64,000 nucleotides of DNA. It comes from UBA1794 sp031552405 (GTDB lineage: Bacteria; Bacteroidota; Bacteroidia; Bacteroidales; Bacteroidaceae). The stretch is taken from contig JAVBMN010000010.1 in NCBI GenBank assembly GCA_031552405.1, positions 1 to 64,000 of the forward strand, in the 5' to 3' direction. The position numbers and the translations under genes are program-made. The notes under the pieces are model-generated. The model did no database searches and had not been told where the DNA came from. It saw only the letters and a list, made by a program, of their open reading frames with translations. Below, one piece after another: positions 25,504 through 34,817 of this stretch. The number at the start of each line of letters is the position of its first letter. Within the stretch, counting starts at the first letter, position 1.

Positions 25504-26910
25504 ATGATTGAAGTGACAAATAGCGTGGAGCTTTGGCAGCGTTGCCTGGCGTTTATCCGAGACAACGTACAAGAACATTCCTACAAAACTTGGTTTGAGC
25601 CTATTGTACCTTATAAATATGAGGATAATACCTTATATGTGAAGGTTCCTTCCCAATTTTTCTACGAATTTTTAGATGAAAATTTTGTAGATCTTTTGCG
25701 CGCAGCCCTTCATAAGGAGATTGGACCAGGCACAAACCTTATGTATGATGTAACAGTGGATAAGGATGGAGAGAAATCTACTGTTCTGGAATCCAGCACC
25801 CGCTCTACCATTTTATCAGCCACTCCCAAGAAAGACGAAAGGAAGAGCCCCGACTTTGCCGACTCCGTAGCTGACACACGCGATTTCGACTCTCACCTCA
25901 ACCCCCATTATAACTTTCATAACTTCATCCAGGGCAATAGCAATATGCTGGCGCGTACCGCGGGTGAATCCGTATCTATTGAGCCAGCGAAAACCTTTAA
26001 CCCGCTTTTCATCTGGGGAGCCAGCGGAGTGGGAAAGACACATCTGGTGAATGCCATCGGTACCCGTATTAAAGAATTACATCCCGAGAAACGTGTGCTT
26101 TTCACTTCGGCACATCTCTTCCAAGTGCTGTACACGGATTCAGTACGTCGTAACACCACTAATGATTTCATTCGTTTCTATCAGATGATCGATGTACTCA
26201 TCATTGATGACATACAGGAATTTGCCGGTGTAACAAAGACTCAGAATACCTTTTTCCATATCTTCAACCATCTGCAGCAAAATGGAAAACAGCTTATACT
26301 TACAGCAGATAAGAACCCTATTGACCTGCAGGGAATTGAAGAACGCCTGCTTACTCGTTTCAAATGGGGCTTGGCAGCCGAACTGGAAAAGCCTACCGTG
26401 GAATTAAGACGGGAGATCCTGCGCAGCAAGATACATCGTGATGGACTCACCGTTCCGGATAACGTAGTAGACTTCCTGGCCGAGAAGGTAGATGACAGCG
26501 TACGTGATCTGGAAGGAGTGCTCAACTCGTTAATGGCGCATTCTACCTTTGTGTATAATAAGGAGATTGACCTTGACTTGGCAGAACGCATTGTGAAAAA
26601 GTGCGTGCGTGCCGAATCACGAAAGGTGACAATAGATAGTATTCTAAGGATTATCTGCGAATATTACCACATTGAGGAACACGTGATCCATTCCCGTTCC
26701 CGTAAGCGCGACATTGTGAATGCGCGCCAAGTAGCTATGTTTCTGGCCAAGAAATACACAGATGAGTCATCCTCACGCATCGGACATTGCATCGGCCAAC
26801 GCGATCATGCTACGGTAATCCATGCCTGTAAGGCCATTCAGGGACAGTATGATGTAGACAAAGGTTTTCAGTTGGAGCTGGAAGAGATAGAACAACTCCT
26901 GAAGCGATAA
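25504..26910 (+). CDS. dnaA: Chromosomal replication initiator protein DnaA
   Basis: A 468-residue DnaA when started at the ATG at 25504 (MIEVTNSVELWQRCLAFIRD), which is where domain I begins in the family. The reading frame is open further upstream to a TTG at 25339, but that part has no DnaA similarity. Domain I is followed by a linker, then the AAA+ domain with Walker A GASGVGKTH (172-180) and Walker B VLIIDDIQEF (231-240). Domain IV contains the signature SSRIGHCIGQRDHATVIHAC (from 423) that binds DnaA boxes. It melts the origin with ATP. It is a single gene ending in a strong terminator. Confidence 0.97.
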   Translation: MIEVTNSVELWQRCLAFIRDNVQEHSYKTWFEPIVPYKYEDNTLYVKVPSQFFYEFLDENFVDLLRAALHKEIGPGTNLMYDVTVDKDGEKSTVLESSTRSTILSATPKKDERKSPDFADSVADTRDFDSHLNPHYNFHNFIQGNSNMLARTAGESVSIEPAKTFNPLFIWGASGVGKTHLVNAIGTRIKELHPEKRVLFTSAHLFQVLYTDSVRRNTTNDFIRFYQMIDVLIIDDIQEFAGVTKTQNTFFHIFNHLQQNGKQLILTADKNPIDLQGIEERLLTRFKWGLAAELEKPTVELRREILRSKIHRDGLTVPDNVVDFLAEKVDDSVRDLEGVLNSLMAHSTFVYNKEIDLDLAERIVKKCVRAESRKVTIDSILRIICEYYHIEEHVIHSRSRKRDIVNARQVAMFLAKKYTDESSSRIGHCIGQRDHATVIHACKAIQGQYDVDKGFQLELEEIEQLLKR

Positions 26911-26949
26911 CCGATTTCTATCCTACTTGAATGGGGACTCAAAATATAA

Positions 26950-26985
26950 AACCCGTGCAGAGTTGACCTCTGCACGGGTTTTTTG
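26950..26985. terminator. Bidirectional terminator after dnaA
   Basis: ACCCGTGCAGAG (26951-26962) pairs perfectly with CTCTGCACGGGT (26968-26979), followed by six T. On the minus strand the stem is followed by TTTATATTTTG, so it also serves the convergent TPR gene. Confidence 0.93.
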
Positions 26986-27004
26986 TGACAATGTTTCAAG
27001 TGAT

Positions 27005-29170
27005 TTATTTGGAGAAACGTTTCAACAGATTGTATGCGCGGGCTATTCCCATCTCGCCGGCACGACTTAAATCAGCCACCCCTTCCTGCACCTTATTGTT
27101 TTCTATCAGCACCAGCCCGCGGTTAAAGTAAGCCTCGGCAAGGGTGGGTTCCAGTTGCAACGCACGGGTATAGGCATTGGCAGCCTCGTCCAACCGACCG
27201 GATTGTGCAAGAATAAGACCTCGATTATAGTGCGCAAAAGCAAAATCCGGGGCCAAAGCTATCACCTTATTAAGGTCGCGCAATATGGATTGCAGCTCCA
27301 ACTGCGTGTTTCCTCCGGGTGCATAGGTTTCTTTGACCTTCTCAGAAGAGGCGTCTCTACTAATACCCGTTTTCTCTTTTTCGGCAGAAAGCGTGGGGAG
27401 CAAGGGTTTTTGACTCGTGCTTTCCTGCGTAGCATTTTCCTGAATCTGGTAAAGCTTCCATCGTACATTGGCGCGGATAAAGTAGCTCCATACCAAGGTG
27501 CTGTCTAAGCGAATGGCCTGCTGCAAATCATTTACAGCGGCCATCATGTCTTGAGTCATGCTGTAATCCAATGCGCGCGCCAAGTAGAGAGTGGACACAT
27601 TAGGGCCTTTCTCAATGCGCTCCGATAATGCCTCAATAGAGGCAAAGCGCCTGGCTATCTGTTTCTCAGGCAATGTATTTTCCTGATTAGTGATAAGTAC
27701 TTTTTCGGGCAACAGCTTACGGTTGTTAAACTCATCAAGAGGCTTGTAAAAAGTGGAACTTTGCTTTAACTCCTCATATTCCTTATAATAAGAAAGGTAA
27801 AAGGCGGGTTCCGGTTTCTGCTCGGTATTTTTGTTTTGTATCTTGCCACGGAAGGGACTTTGGTAGGAAGGAGCTTGTTCGGAAGGATCGCTTTCCACTA
27901 CCTGGTTGTAGTTCTCGATGTCTTCATCCGAGATCTTCCGGGCAGGCTTAGGTGTGCCTTTTGCACGCCAGGAATTGCCTCCGAAACGCATGTCAATATT
28001 GGCACGAAGCAGCAACATCTCGTCACGGGATGCCTGAGCATTCATTCCAGCTTTCCGATAGGCTTCAGCACGGTATTGGTAACCACCCAGGAAATTGGGA
28101 TGCTCCTTCAGCACGCGAGTAAAATCGTCAATAGCACCCTGGTAATTTCCAGTTTGCAGACGCAAAATTCCGCGGTTTACAAGTGCCTGGTCATTGTCGG
28201 GCTGAAGGTTAAGGATAAAGTCGAAGTCTTCAATGGCGCGATTGTCATCACCCACATTCATGCGCAGCAATCCACGGTTATACCGGGCTATAAAGAAGCC
28301 TGGCTGGATACGAATGGCCTCATCATAATCGGCCAATGCAGCATCCAGCTTCCATTGGTAATAACGCGCCAGCGCACGTGACACATAAAGTTCGGCATTA
28401 TGTTGATTCACTTCAATAGCCTTGGTGAATTGCTGTTCCGCCTCCGGCCATTTGGCTTGCCTCATCAGAATGGATGCTTTGAAGCCATACGCATCTCCAT
28501 TAGAAGTATCGTAAGTTAAAGATTTATCAAGGTATTCCAGCGCTTTCAGCGTATCAGCCTGTTCAATGGAACAGGAGGCCTTCATGATCCACACACGACT
28601 TTTCCCACTGGAAGAATAACGTTCCAGCAAGTCCAAGTTCTCTTGCGCCTTGGCAAACTCCTTCAGGCGCATGTAGCAAAGCGAGATATTATGCAGAGCA
28701 TTTGTTTCTCTGGGGTTAGAGGAAAGCACATGCAGGTAATCGGCTACAGCCTTTTGGTACTCTTTCAACTCTATATAGCCGATGGCACGCACCTGATAGG
28801 AATCGGTAATAAAGGGATTCCGCTCAATAGCCTCGCTACAGTCGGCCACGGCTCCATAGTAATCATCCAGCCTTAGCTTGGTTAGTCCACGAAAGAAGTA
28901 GGGTTGCGCCAGATAGGGTTTCGTATCAATAACACGGTTAAAGTACTGCAAGGCCAGCATATAATCCTCAAAGAAGAGGGCATTTCGCCCCATGTACATA
29001 GTGTAATCCGTATTGATCTGTGCAACGGAAACTAATGGAAAACAGGTAAATATGCATAAGAGCAGGCGTATGGCAAACCTTCGGAAAGTGCTATCAAAAA
29101 GCCATTTCTTCCCATTGGCAGGTGAGGCCGGATAATAACGACCCGGAGATTTACGCCTGGACATATGCAT
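27005..29170 (-). CDS. Tetratricopeptide-repeat protein, membrane-anchored or secreted
   Basis: A 721-residue protein. A basic N-terminus (MHMSRRKSPGRYYPASPANG) leads into a hydrophobic segment (about 31-50, FAIRLLLCIFTCFPLVSVAQ), which works as a signal peptide or anchor. About nine TPR units follow between 55 and 390, with the usual AxxxFxxAIxxxP pattern (for example AEQQFTKAIEVNQHNAELYV). A charged, low-complexity middle of about 100 residues separates them from further TPRs (from about 510) and two final ones (NKVIALAPDFAFAHYNRGLI). It is probably a periplasmic scaffold. It lies 10 bases after def and is likely co-transcribed. Confidence 0.85.
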   Translation of the reverse strand: MHMSRRKSPGRYYPASPANGKKWLFDSTFRRFAIRLLLCIFTCFPLVSVAQINTDYTMYMGRNALFFEDYMLALQYFNRVIDTKPYLAQPYFFRGLTKLRLDDYYGAVADCSEAIERNPFITDSYQVRAIGYIELKEYQKAVADYLHVLSSNPRETNALHNISLCYMRLKEFAKAQENLDLLERYSSSGKSRVWIMKASCSIEQADTLKALEYLDKSLTYDTSNGDAYGFKASILMRQAKWPEAEQQFTKAIEVNQHNAELYVSRALARYYQWKLDAALADYDEAIRIQPGFFIARYNRGLLRMNVGDDNRAIEDFDFILNLQPDNDQALVNRGILRLQTGNYQGAIDDFTRVLKEHPNFLGGYQYRAEAYRKAGMNAQASRDEMLLLRANIDMRFGGNSWRAKGTPKPARKISDEDIENYNQVVESDPSEQAPSYQSPFRGKIQNKNTEQKPEPAFYLSYYKEYEELKQSSTFYKPLDEFNNRKLLPEKVLITNQENTLPEKQIARRFASIEALSERIEKGPNVSTLYLARALDYSMTQDMMAAVNDLQQAIRLDSTLVWSYFIRANVRWKLYQIQENATQESTSQKPLLPTLSAEKEKTGISRDASSEKVKETYAPGGNTQLELQSILRDLNKVIALAPDFAFAHYNRGLILAQSGRLDEAANAYTRALQLEPTLAEAYFNRGLVLIENNKVQEGVADLSRAGEMGIARAYNLLKRFSK

Positions 29171-29180
29171 AAGAGATGGA

Positions 29181-29750
29181 TTATTTGCGTATTGTTCTGG
29201 TTTTGTAGTCGCAATGCACCTTTCCCTTCAGAAGGTTAGTGAGTTTTCCCTTTATCATTTGCTTGCGAAGGCCAGCCAGGTGGTCGATAAACATTTCGCC
29301 ATTCAGGTGATCGCATTCGTGTTGGATAACACGTGCACCAAAGCCAGTCATTTCCTCATCGTGTAGTTCCAGGTTTTCGTCGTAATAACGTACCTTTACT
29401 GCAACGGGGCGTTTCACGCTCTCGTGTATACCAGGTAAGCTCAAACAGCCTTCTTCCATCGAGCTGGTCTCTTCGCTTTCCTCATAAATTTCGGGGTTGA
29501 TATATGCTTTGCGAAAGTCTTTGTATTCCGGTTCATCTTCGCCGTATGCAGCCAAGTCAATAATAACCAGTCGGATGGCCAAACCTACTTGAGGAGCTGC
29601 CAATCCCACACCGTCGGCTTGGGTAAGGGTAGCAAACATATTAGGGAGAAGCTCCTGAAGCATCTCTTTCGTTTCGGGAGCCTGTACATCAAGCTCTTCG
29701 GCCTGCTTTCTCAGCACGGGTTGGCCGTATGTATAAATGGGCAGAATCAT
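29181..29750 (-). CDS. def: Peptide deformylase
   Basis: A 189-residue Fe/Zn hydrolase that removes the formyl group from new N-termini. All three family motifs are intact: GVGLAAPQVG (47-56), EEGCLSLPG with metal ligand C102, and QHECDHLNG with H144, E145 and H148. It sits between ruvX (79 bases upstream) and the TPR gene (10 bases downstream). Confidence 0.96.
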   Translation of the reverse strand: MILPIYTYGQPVLRKQAEELDVQAPETKEMLQELLPNMFATLTQADGVGLAAPQVGLAIRLVIIDLAAYGEDEPEYKDFRKAYINPEIYEESEETSSMEEGCLSLPGIHESVKRPVAVKVRYYDENLELHDEEMTGFGARVIQHECDHLNGEMFIDHLAGLRKQMIKGKLTNLLKGKVHCDYKTRTIRK

Positions 29751-29829
29751 GTATTTACAATACTTTAATAATTAGCATTCAATATGAATCATCGCAGGAA
29801 ATCCCAGTTAGATTCTTGTTATTTTTTCT

Positions 29830-30243
29830 CTATTTTCTGCTTTCCATGTAGGATTGCAGGATAATGGTGGCACTGATTTCATCTACCAATGCCTTGTTTT
29901 GGCGGTCCTTCTTTCTCAACCCTCCCTGTAGCATAGCCTGGTGGGCCAGTACAGAGGTGAAGCGCTCATCTGTCTCCGTGACCGGTATAGCAGGAAAGAG
30001 CTTTCTGAGGCGATTGATGAAAGGTGTAACACGGGCCGCATTCTCCGATAGTTCTCCAGACATCTGCCGGGGCATACCTATCACAATGCGCTCTACCTCT
30101 TCTTGTTTCAGGTAGTTGGTAATCCACCCTTCCAGCTTAGGTGTTTCTACTGTAGTCAACCCGTTTGCAATAAGCTGTAACGGATCGGTTACAGCTATAC
30201 CGGTACGCTTCTTACCGTAATCTATCGCCAAAATGCGTGCCAT
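29830..30243 (-). CDS. ruvX: Putative pre-16S rRNA nuclease / Holliday junction resolvase, YqgF family
   Basis: A 137-residue RNase-H-fold protein of the usual size. The first strand ILAIDYGKKRTGIAVTD carries the catalytic aspartate (D8). IVIGMPRQMSGELSE, VTETDERFTSVLA and LVDEISATIILQSYM follow in the expected order. Family members process the 5' end of 16S rRNA or resolve branched DNA. A TAACTTTG promoter element lies 8-15 bases upstream, so the mRNA would be nearly leaderless. Confidence 0.93.
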   Translation of the reverse strand: MARILAIDYGKKRTGIAVTDPLQLIANGLTTVETPKLEGWITNYLKQEEVERIVIGMPRQMSGELSENAARVTPFINRLRKLFPAIPVTETDERFTSVLAHQAMLQGGLRKKDRQNKALVDEISATIILQSYMESRK

Positions 30244-30250
30244 AATGCGA

Positions 30251-30258
30251 CAAAGTTA
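30251..30258 (-). promoter_or_regulatory. Promoter -7 element for ruvX
   Basis: TAACTTTG on the minus strand matches TAnnTTTG and ends 8 bases before the ruvX ATG. It may serve ruvX, def and the TPR gene. Confidence 0.55.
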
Positions 30259-30322
30259 GTATAAACTTCCATATTACCTTATGCAATTAAACCTTTTTAG
30301 CGCACGAAAGCCCGCTTTGATC

Positions 30323-31318
30323 TTAGTATAAATCGCGGAATCCAATGATTTGACGTACCTCTTTCAGAGTAGCAGCAGCACTAATTTGAGCTTTTTCGGC
30401 ACCTTCACGCGCTACTTTTGCCAAAAGTTCTCTGTTGGCAGAGTATTCCAATATACGTTCGCGGATGGGCTCTGTATAAGCTACAATGTCGGCTGCCAAC
30501 TGCTTCTTCATATCGCCGTAGCGAATGGAACAGTCGTTCCATTTATCCTCAAAGAAATGTACGGTTTCTGGGGCAGATACAATATTCATAAAAGTGAAGA
30601 GGTTTTGTATTACCTCAGGCTTTTCACTGTTCGCTTCGGTAGGTCCCGCATCTGTTACGGCACGCATCACTTTTTTGGTTATAGTCTTGGCGTCATCCTT
30701 CAGATAGATACAGTTTCCTTCACTCTTACCCATCTTTCCAGATCCATCCAAGCCGGGCACTTTTACAGCCTCCTTTGAAAAATAGAATGATTGCGGCTCG
30801 GGGAAGAGCTCTACTCCGTACACATTATTGAAACGACGGGCGTATTTACGCGCCATCTCCATGTTTTGCTCCTGATCTTTGCCCACAGGTACTTTCACAG
30901 CACGGTGTATCAGAATATCGGCAGCCATAAGGGCGGGGTAGGTAAGGAGGCCTGCATTCACATTGTCTGGCTGCTTACGCGCTTTCTCTTTAAAGGTAGT
31001 CACACGCTCCAGCTCGCCAAGGTATGCATTCATGTTCAGATACAGATAAAGTTCCAACACTTCCTTTACATCGCTTTGCATATAGATGGTTACCTTATCG
31101 GGGTCTAGTCCGCAGGCCAGATACTCTGCCAATATGGTTTGGGTGCTTGCTACAATGTTTTCCGGTTTGGGGTGTGTAGTCAGTGAGTGCCAGTCGGCGA
31201 TAAAGAAATAACAATTATATTCATCCTGCATCCTCACAAAGTTCTTTACGGCTCCAAAAAAGTTTCCCAAATGCAGATTGCCTGTAGGACGGATACCGCT
31301 TAATACCGTTTCTTTCAT
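30323..31318 (-). CDS. trpS: Tryptophanyl-tRNA synthetase
   Basis: A 331-residue class I synthetase, the standard bacterial length. The HIGH-type motif is GNLHLGNFF (H16-N19) and the KMSKS-type motif is GSGKMGKSEGN. The conserved TYPALMAADILIHRA and PVGKDQEQNMEMAR, which bind tryptophan and ATP, are present. It charges tRNA-Trp. It has its own promoter at 31361-31390. Confidence 0.97.
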   Translation of the reverse strand: MKETVLSGIRPTGNLHLGNFFGAVKNFVRMQDEYNCYFFIADWHSLTTHPKPENIVASTQTILAEYLACGLDPDKVTIYMQSDVKEVLELYLYLNMNAYLGELERVTTFKEKARKQPDNVNAGLLTYPALMAADILIHRAVKVPVGKDQEQNMEMARKYARRFNNVYGVELFPEPQSFYFSKEAVKVPGLDGSGKMGKSEGNCIYLKDDAKTITKKVMRAVTDAGPTEANSEKPEVIQNLFTFMNIVSAPETVHFFEDKWNDCSIRYGDMKKQLAADIVAYTEPIRERILEYSANRELLAKVAREGAEKAQISAAATLKEVRQIIGFRDLY

Positions 31319-31360
31319 GTATTCTTTGAATTTATTCTATAATTTCGCTTTATTAGCCTG

Positions 31361-31390
31361 CAAAGTTACTAATATTATATGGAACGCAAA
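31361..31390 (-). promoter_or_regulatory. Promoter of trpS
   Basis: On the minus strand TTTG (31390-31387), an 18-base spacer and TAACTTTG (31368-31361). The spacing is slightly short. The leader would be about 35 bases. Confidence 0.6.
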
Positions 31391-31582
31391 GCACAGCAGA
31401 GTATCTATGTAGTGCAATATCCTTGTCTTTTTTCCCTTCAAGAGTGGATACTTTCGCTATAGCACATAAGACTTCGATCATTCAAGGTCATTCAACCCTA
31501 TTTTTTTCAATTCGTTAATTTTATGATTATCAGATAAATAAACAAATTCATAAATATTTCTTTTAAAAAAACCTTTAGATTA

Positions 31583-31614
31583 TTTGTATGATACAGAATA
31601 AACCCATACCTTTG
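31583..31614 (+). promoter_or_regulatory. Promoter of tRNA-Val
   Basis: TTTG (31583-31586), a 20-base spacer and TACCTTTG (31607-31614): a textbook Bacteroidetes promoter 33 bases before the tRNA. Confidence 0.85.
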
Positions 31615-31646
31615 CATCGCTTTTGAAAAGAAAGTGTGTTCTTATC

Positions 31647-31721
31647 GGGCGTTTAGCTCAGCTGGTTTAGAGCATCTGCCTTACAAGCAGAGGGTCGGCG
31701 GTTCGAATCCGTCAACGCCCA
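31647..31721 (+). tRNA. tRNA-Val, anticodon TAC
   Basis: A complete cloverleaf of 75 bases. The acceptor stem is GGGCGTT/AACGCCC, the D arm AGCTC...GAGC, and the anticodon stem TCTGC/GCAGA holds the loop CTTACAA with anticodon TAC. The T arm is GGCGG-TTCGAAT-CCGTC and the discriminator base is A. The 3' CCA is not encoded. It has its own promoter and terminator. Confidence 0.96.
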
Positions 31722-31767
31722 CAAAACGGTAAGAACCTAGAGAAAGTATTAAAATCCGAACAAAGAC

Positions 31768-31806
31768 AAAAAGCCTGTTAATCAATTGATTAACAGACTT
31801 TTTTCG
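31768..31806 (+). terminator. Terminator after tRNA-Val
   Basis: A perfect palindrome CTGTTAATCAA/TTGATTAACAG (31775-31796), framed by AAAAAG and CTTTTTT. Confidence 0.85.
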
Positions 31807-31904
31807 TTTTATCTCAGAATAATAAAATCGATCTAAAGCGGATCACATTGTCTAGCTTTCTAAAATAAAAGCTTCTATCTTAGAGTTATTCCACGCTAAA
31901 TCTG

Positions 31905-31912
31905 TATATTTG
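31905..31912 (+). promoter_or_regulatory. Promoter -7 element for the third GH2 gene
   Basis: TATATTTG with a purine start region follows. It overlaps the TTG at 31910 that opens the longest frame, which supports the downstream ATG at 31967 as the true start. Confidence 0.6.
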
Positions 31913-31966
31913 AGCGCGAATCTATGGAGATTTGCATGTGATTGTTTTACCTATGCTTTACTCAAC

Positions 31967-34747
31967 ATGAAACAGTGGTCAGTATTATTCTTGCTATTCA
32001 CCCTTTTTGTTCCTTCATGGGGACAGCAAACAGAAATTAAATGGTTATCCGGACAATCGGCAGATGACAATGTGATGTGGGATTTCCGCTGTGATGGCGG
32101 GAGGAACAGTGGCAAGTGGACGCAGATACGCGTACCTTCGTGCTGGGAGCTGGAGGGCTTTGGAGGGTATAATTACGGGCACGATAAGAATAAGGCTTCT
32201 GAAAAGGGATTCTATAAAACCACGTTTACTATTCCTGGCGACTGGAAAGGAAAAAGAGTGTATATCGTCTTCGACGGATCTATGACGGATACGAAGGTGG
32301 TAGTAAACGGAAAGCAGGCAGGCGATATCCATCAAGGCGCATTTTACCGCTTTAAACGTGAAATAACCAATCTCATCAAAATAGGAAAAGAAAACACATT
32401 GGAGGTAGAAGTCAGCAAGATGTCGGCCAATCAAAGTGTAAATGCCGCCGAGCGTGAAGCCGACTTTTGGGTATTTGGTGGAATATACAGACCCGTGTAT
32501 CTGGAAGCGGTACCTACCACACACATTGAATATACAGGTATTTATGCCCGACGAGACGGAACGATGGATCTGGAAGTAATCATGGATAAGCCTGTAGCAA
32601 ATGCCGAAGTAAAGGTAGAGGTATTTGAAGCTTTATCAGGTAAAAGCGCAGGCACATTTACGGCCTCTCCAGATGCGAAATCGACAAAGCGGTTAACTGC
32701 CAGCGGTATGATCTCCAATGCAAAGCCTTGGTCTGCAGAATCTCCTTATTTATATAATGCAGTAATCTCAGTGGAGCAGAATGGTAAAACTCTTCATCAG
32801 GTAGTGGAACGTATAGGATTCCGCACAATTGATGTGCGCGAGAGGGATGGGGTATATGTCAACAACCGGAGAATACGCTTTAAGGGCGTAAACCGTCATT
32901 GTTTCTGGCCTACAACCGGACGTACCGTGAGTCGTGCACAAAGCCTGAATGATGTAATGCTTATCAAGGAAATGAATATGAATGCCGTACGCATGTCGCA
33001 CTATCCGCCCGATAAACACTTCCTGGAATTGTGTGACTCCGTAGGATTGTACGTAATTGATGAGCTGTGTGCCTGGCAGTCGCCTCCTTATGATACTCCC
33101 GTAGGTACAATACTTACTAATGAAATGGTGAAGCGGGACATTAACCACCCCTCTATAATCTTCTGGGCAAATGGTAACGAGGGCGGATTCAATTATGATT
33201 TAGACCCACTCTTCCCTCAACTTGATATCCAGAAGCGCTCCGTGTTGCATCCGTGGGGCCTGTCGGGAAAGGTAAATACAGCGCATTATATCGATTATAA
33301 TTCGGGTCTGAAGAATATGTTTAATGGTCGGGACATCTTTATGCCTACCGAATTCTTGCACGGTTTGTACGATGGCGGGCATGGTGCCGGACTGGATGAT
33401 TTCTGGAACCTGATGCTGTCTAATCCGCTATCTGCCGGAGGTTTCCTATGGGATTTCTCCGATCAGGGTGTGGTGCGTACAGATAAAGGGGGTATTCTGG
33501 ATACAGACAAAGACCACGGTGCAGACGGCATCCTGGGCCCGTACCGCGAAAAGGAAGGAAGTTTTTTTGCCATCAAAGAAATATGGTCGCCTATTTTTAT
33601 TGAGAAGAAGTATATCACCCCTCAATGGGATGGCAAGCTGACAATGGAGAATCGTTTCGACTTTACCAATACCGACTGCTGCTCATTTAGCTATTCGCTT
33701 TCCCGTTTCGACTCCTGGAGTGGAACTCCAAAGAAACTAAGCGGTAGCGTATCTTCACCTCGCATAGCTCCCTGGCAAAAGGGAGAGATCGTATTGCCAC
33801 TTCCGGCTGACTGGCGCGAGTATGACGTACTCTATCTAACAGCCAAAGACTGGAATGGATCCGAAATATATACTTGGAGCTATGAACTGAATACGCCTGC
33901 CTTTTTTGCGGAAAGAATGCTTGCCAAAAGCAAGGCATCTTCCAGTGAAGTGAAACTCACGGAGGATGGGACGCACTACATTCTTTCCGCATCAGGCGTT
34001 TCCGTATCCATCGACAAGAAGACGGGAATGCTGACGAAAGCTTTTAATGACCGGTACAATATTCCCTTGGATAAAGGTCCTGTATACGTAACTGACAGAC
34101 AGTTGCAATGCAGAAAAGTGTCTACCGATCAGGCAGACGGAGAATATAGAATAGACGTAGTATACAACTTTGAAAAAGGCGGCGAAGCATACCGTTTCTC
34201 ATGGCGGATGCTGAAAAATGGCATCCTGCAATTAGATTACAGCTATCGTCCGCAGGAGCGAATGGAAATGGCCGGTATCACCTTCGACTTCCCCGAAGAG
34301 GGAGTCCGCAGCGCCTCCTTATTTGCCAATGGCCCGTACAGAGTCTACAACAACCGCATGAAAGGCGGTACCCTGAATCTCTGGAATAAGGAATACAACG
34401 ATGCCATCACAGGCGAGGAGTGGATCTATCCGGAATTTAAAGGATACTACTCTTTATTCTACGGTATGCGCCTGGATTGCCCCACGCCATTTGAGGTATA
34501 TTGCGCTTCGGAGGACGTAACCCTGCACCTCTTCACCCCGAAGGCACAAACCCAGTATGACCGGAACCGGAACTATACGCTGCCTGCATATCCCTCCGGC
34601 TCACTGTCGTTTATGGATGCTATTCCACCTGTAGGTACCAAATTCGGGAAAGCCGCTAACTATGGACCGCAATCACAGTTGCACCAGTTCAAGACCTATA
34701 GCGGCCTTCTCAACATGGAGAACCGACTATACTTTAACTTCAAATAA
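31967..34747 (+). CDS. Secreted GH2-family glycosidase (beta-galactosidase-like)
   Basis: A 926-residue protein from the ATG at 31967, where a signal peptide begins (MKQWSVLFLLFTLFVPSWGQ). A sugar-binding jelly roll (about 45-180), an Ig-like domain, a TIM barrel from FKGVNRHCFW, and beta domains to the end. Acid/base is E405 (ANGNEGGF) and nucleophile E462 (MPTEFLHG). It is distant from the 5466/8799 pair: WANGNE and PTEFLHG replace WSLGNE and CEYAHAMG, so a different substrate is likely. It stands alone with its own promoter, away from the glycosidase operon. Confidence 0.88.
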   Translation: MKQWSVLFLLFTLFVPSWGQQTEIKWLSGQSADDNVMWDFRCDGGRNSGKWTQIRVPSCWELEGFGGYNYGHDKNKASEKGFYKTTFTIPGDWKGKRVYIVFDGSMTDTKVVVNGKQAGDIHQGAFYRFKREITNLIKIGKENTLEVEVSKMSANQSVNAAEREADFWVFGGIYRPVYLEAVPTTHIEYTGIYARRDGTMDLEVIMDKPVANAEVKVEVFEALSGKSAGTFTASPDAKSTKRLTASGMISNAKPWSAESPYLYNAVISVEQNGKTLHQVVERIGFRTIDVRERDGVYVNNRRIRFKGVNRHCFWPTTGRTVSRAQSLNDVMLIKEMNMNAVRMSHYPPDKHFLELCDSVGLYVIDELCAWQSPPYDTPVGTILTNEMVKRDINHPSIIFWANGNEGGFNYDLDPLFPQLDIQKRSVLHPWGLSGKVNTAHYIDYNSGLKNMFNGRDIFMPTEFLHGLYDGGHGAGLDDFWNLMLSNPLSAGGFLWDFSDQGVVRTDKGGILDTDKDHGADGILGPYREKEGSFFAIKEIWSPIFIEKKYITPQWDGKLTMENRFDFTNTDCCSFSYSLSRFDSWSGTPKKLSGSVSSPRIAPWQKGEIVLPLPADWREYDVLYLTAKDWNGSEIYTWSYELNTPAFFAERMLAKSKASSSEVKLTEDGTHYILSASGVSVSIDKKTGMLTKAFNDRYNIPLDKGPVYVTDRQLQCRKVSTDQADGEYRIDVVYNFEKGGEAYRFSWRMLKNGILQLDYSYRPQERMEMAGITFDFPEEGVRSASLFANGPYRVYNNRMKGGTLNLWNKEYNDAITGEEWIYPEFKGYYSLFYGMRLDCPTPFEVYCASEDVTLHLFTPKAQTQYDRNRNYTLPAYPSGSLSFMDAIPPVGTKFGKAANYGPQSQLHQFKTYSGLLNMENRLYFNFK

Positions 34748-34779
34748 CTTGTGTAATCAAACTCCTCAAGCTACCTTTG
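34748..34779 (+). promoter_or_regulatory. Promoter of the DUF3256 gene
   Basis: CTTG (34748-34751), a 20-base spacer and TACCTTTG (34772-34779), 38 bases before the ATG. It overlaps the stop codon of the GH2 gene. Confidence 0.75.
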
Positions 34780-34817
34780 CACGATAAATACACACAAGCT
34801 TTATACTGTAAGGTACA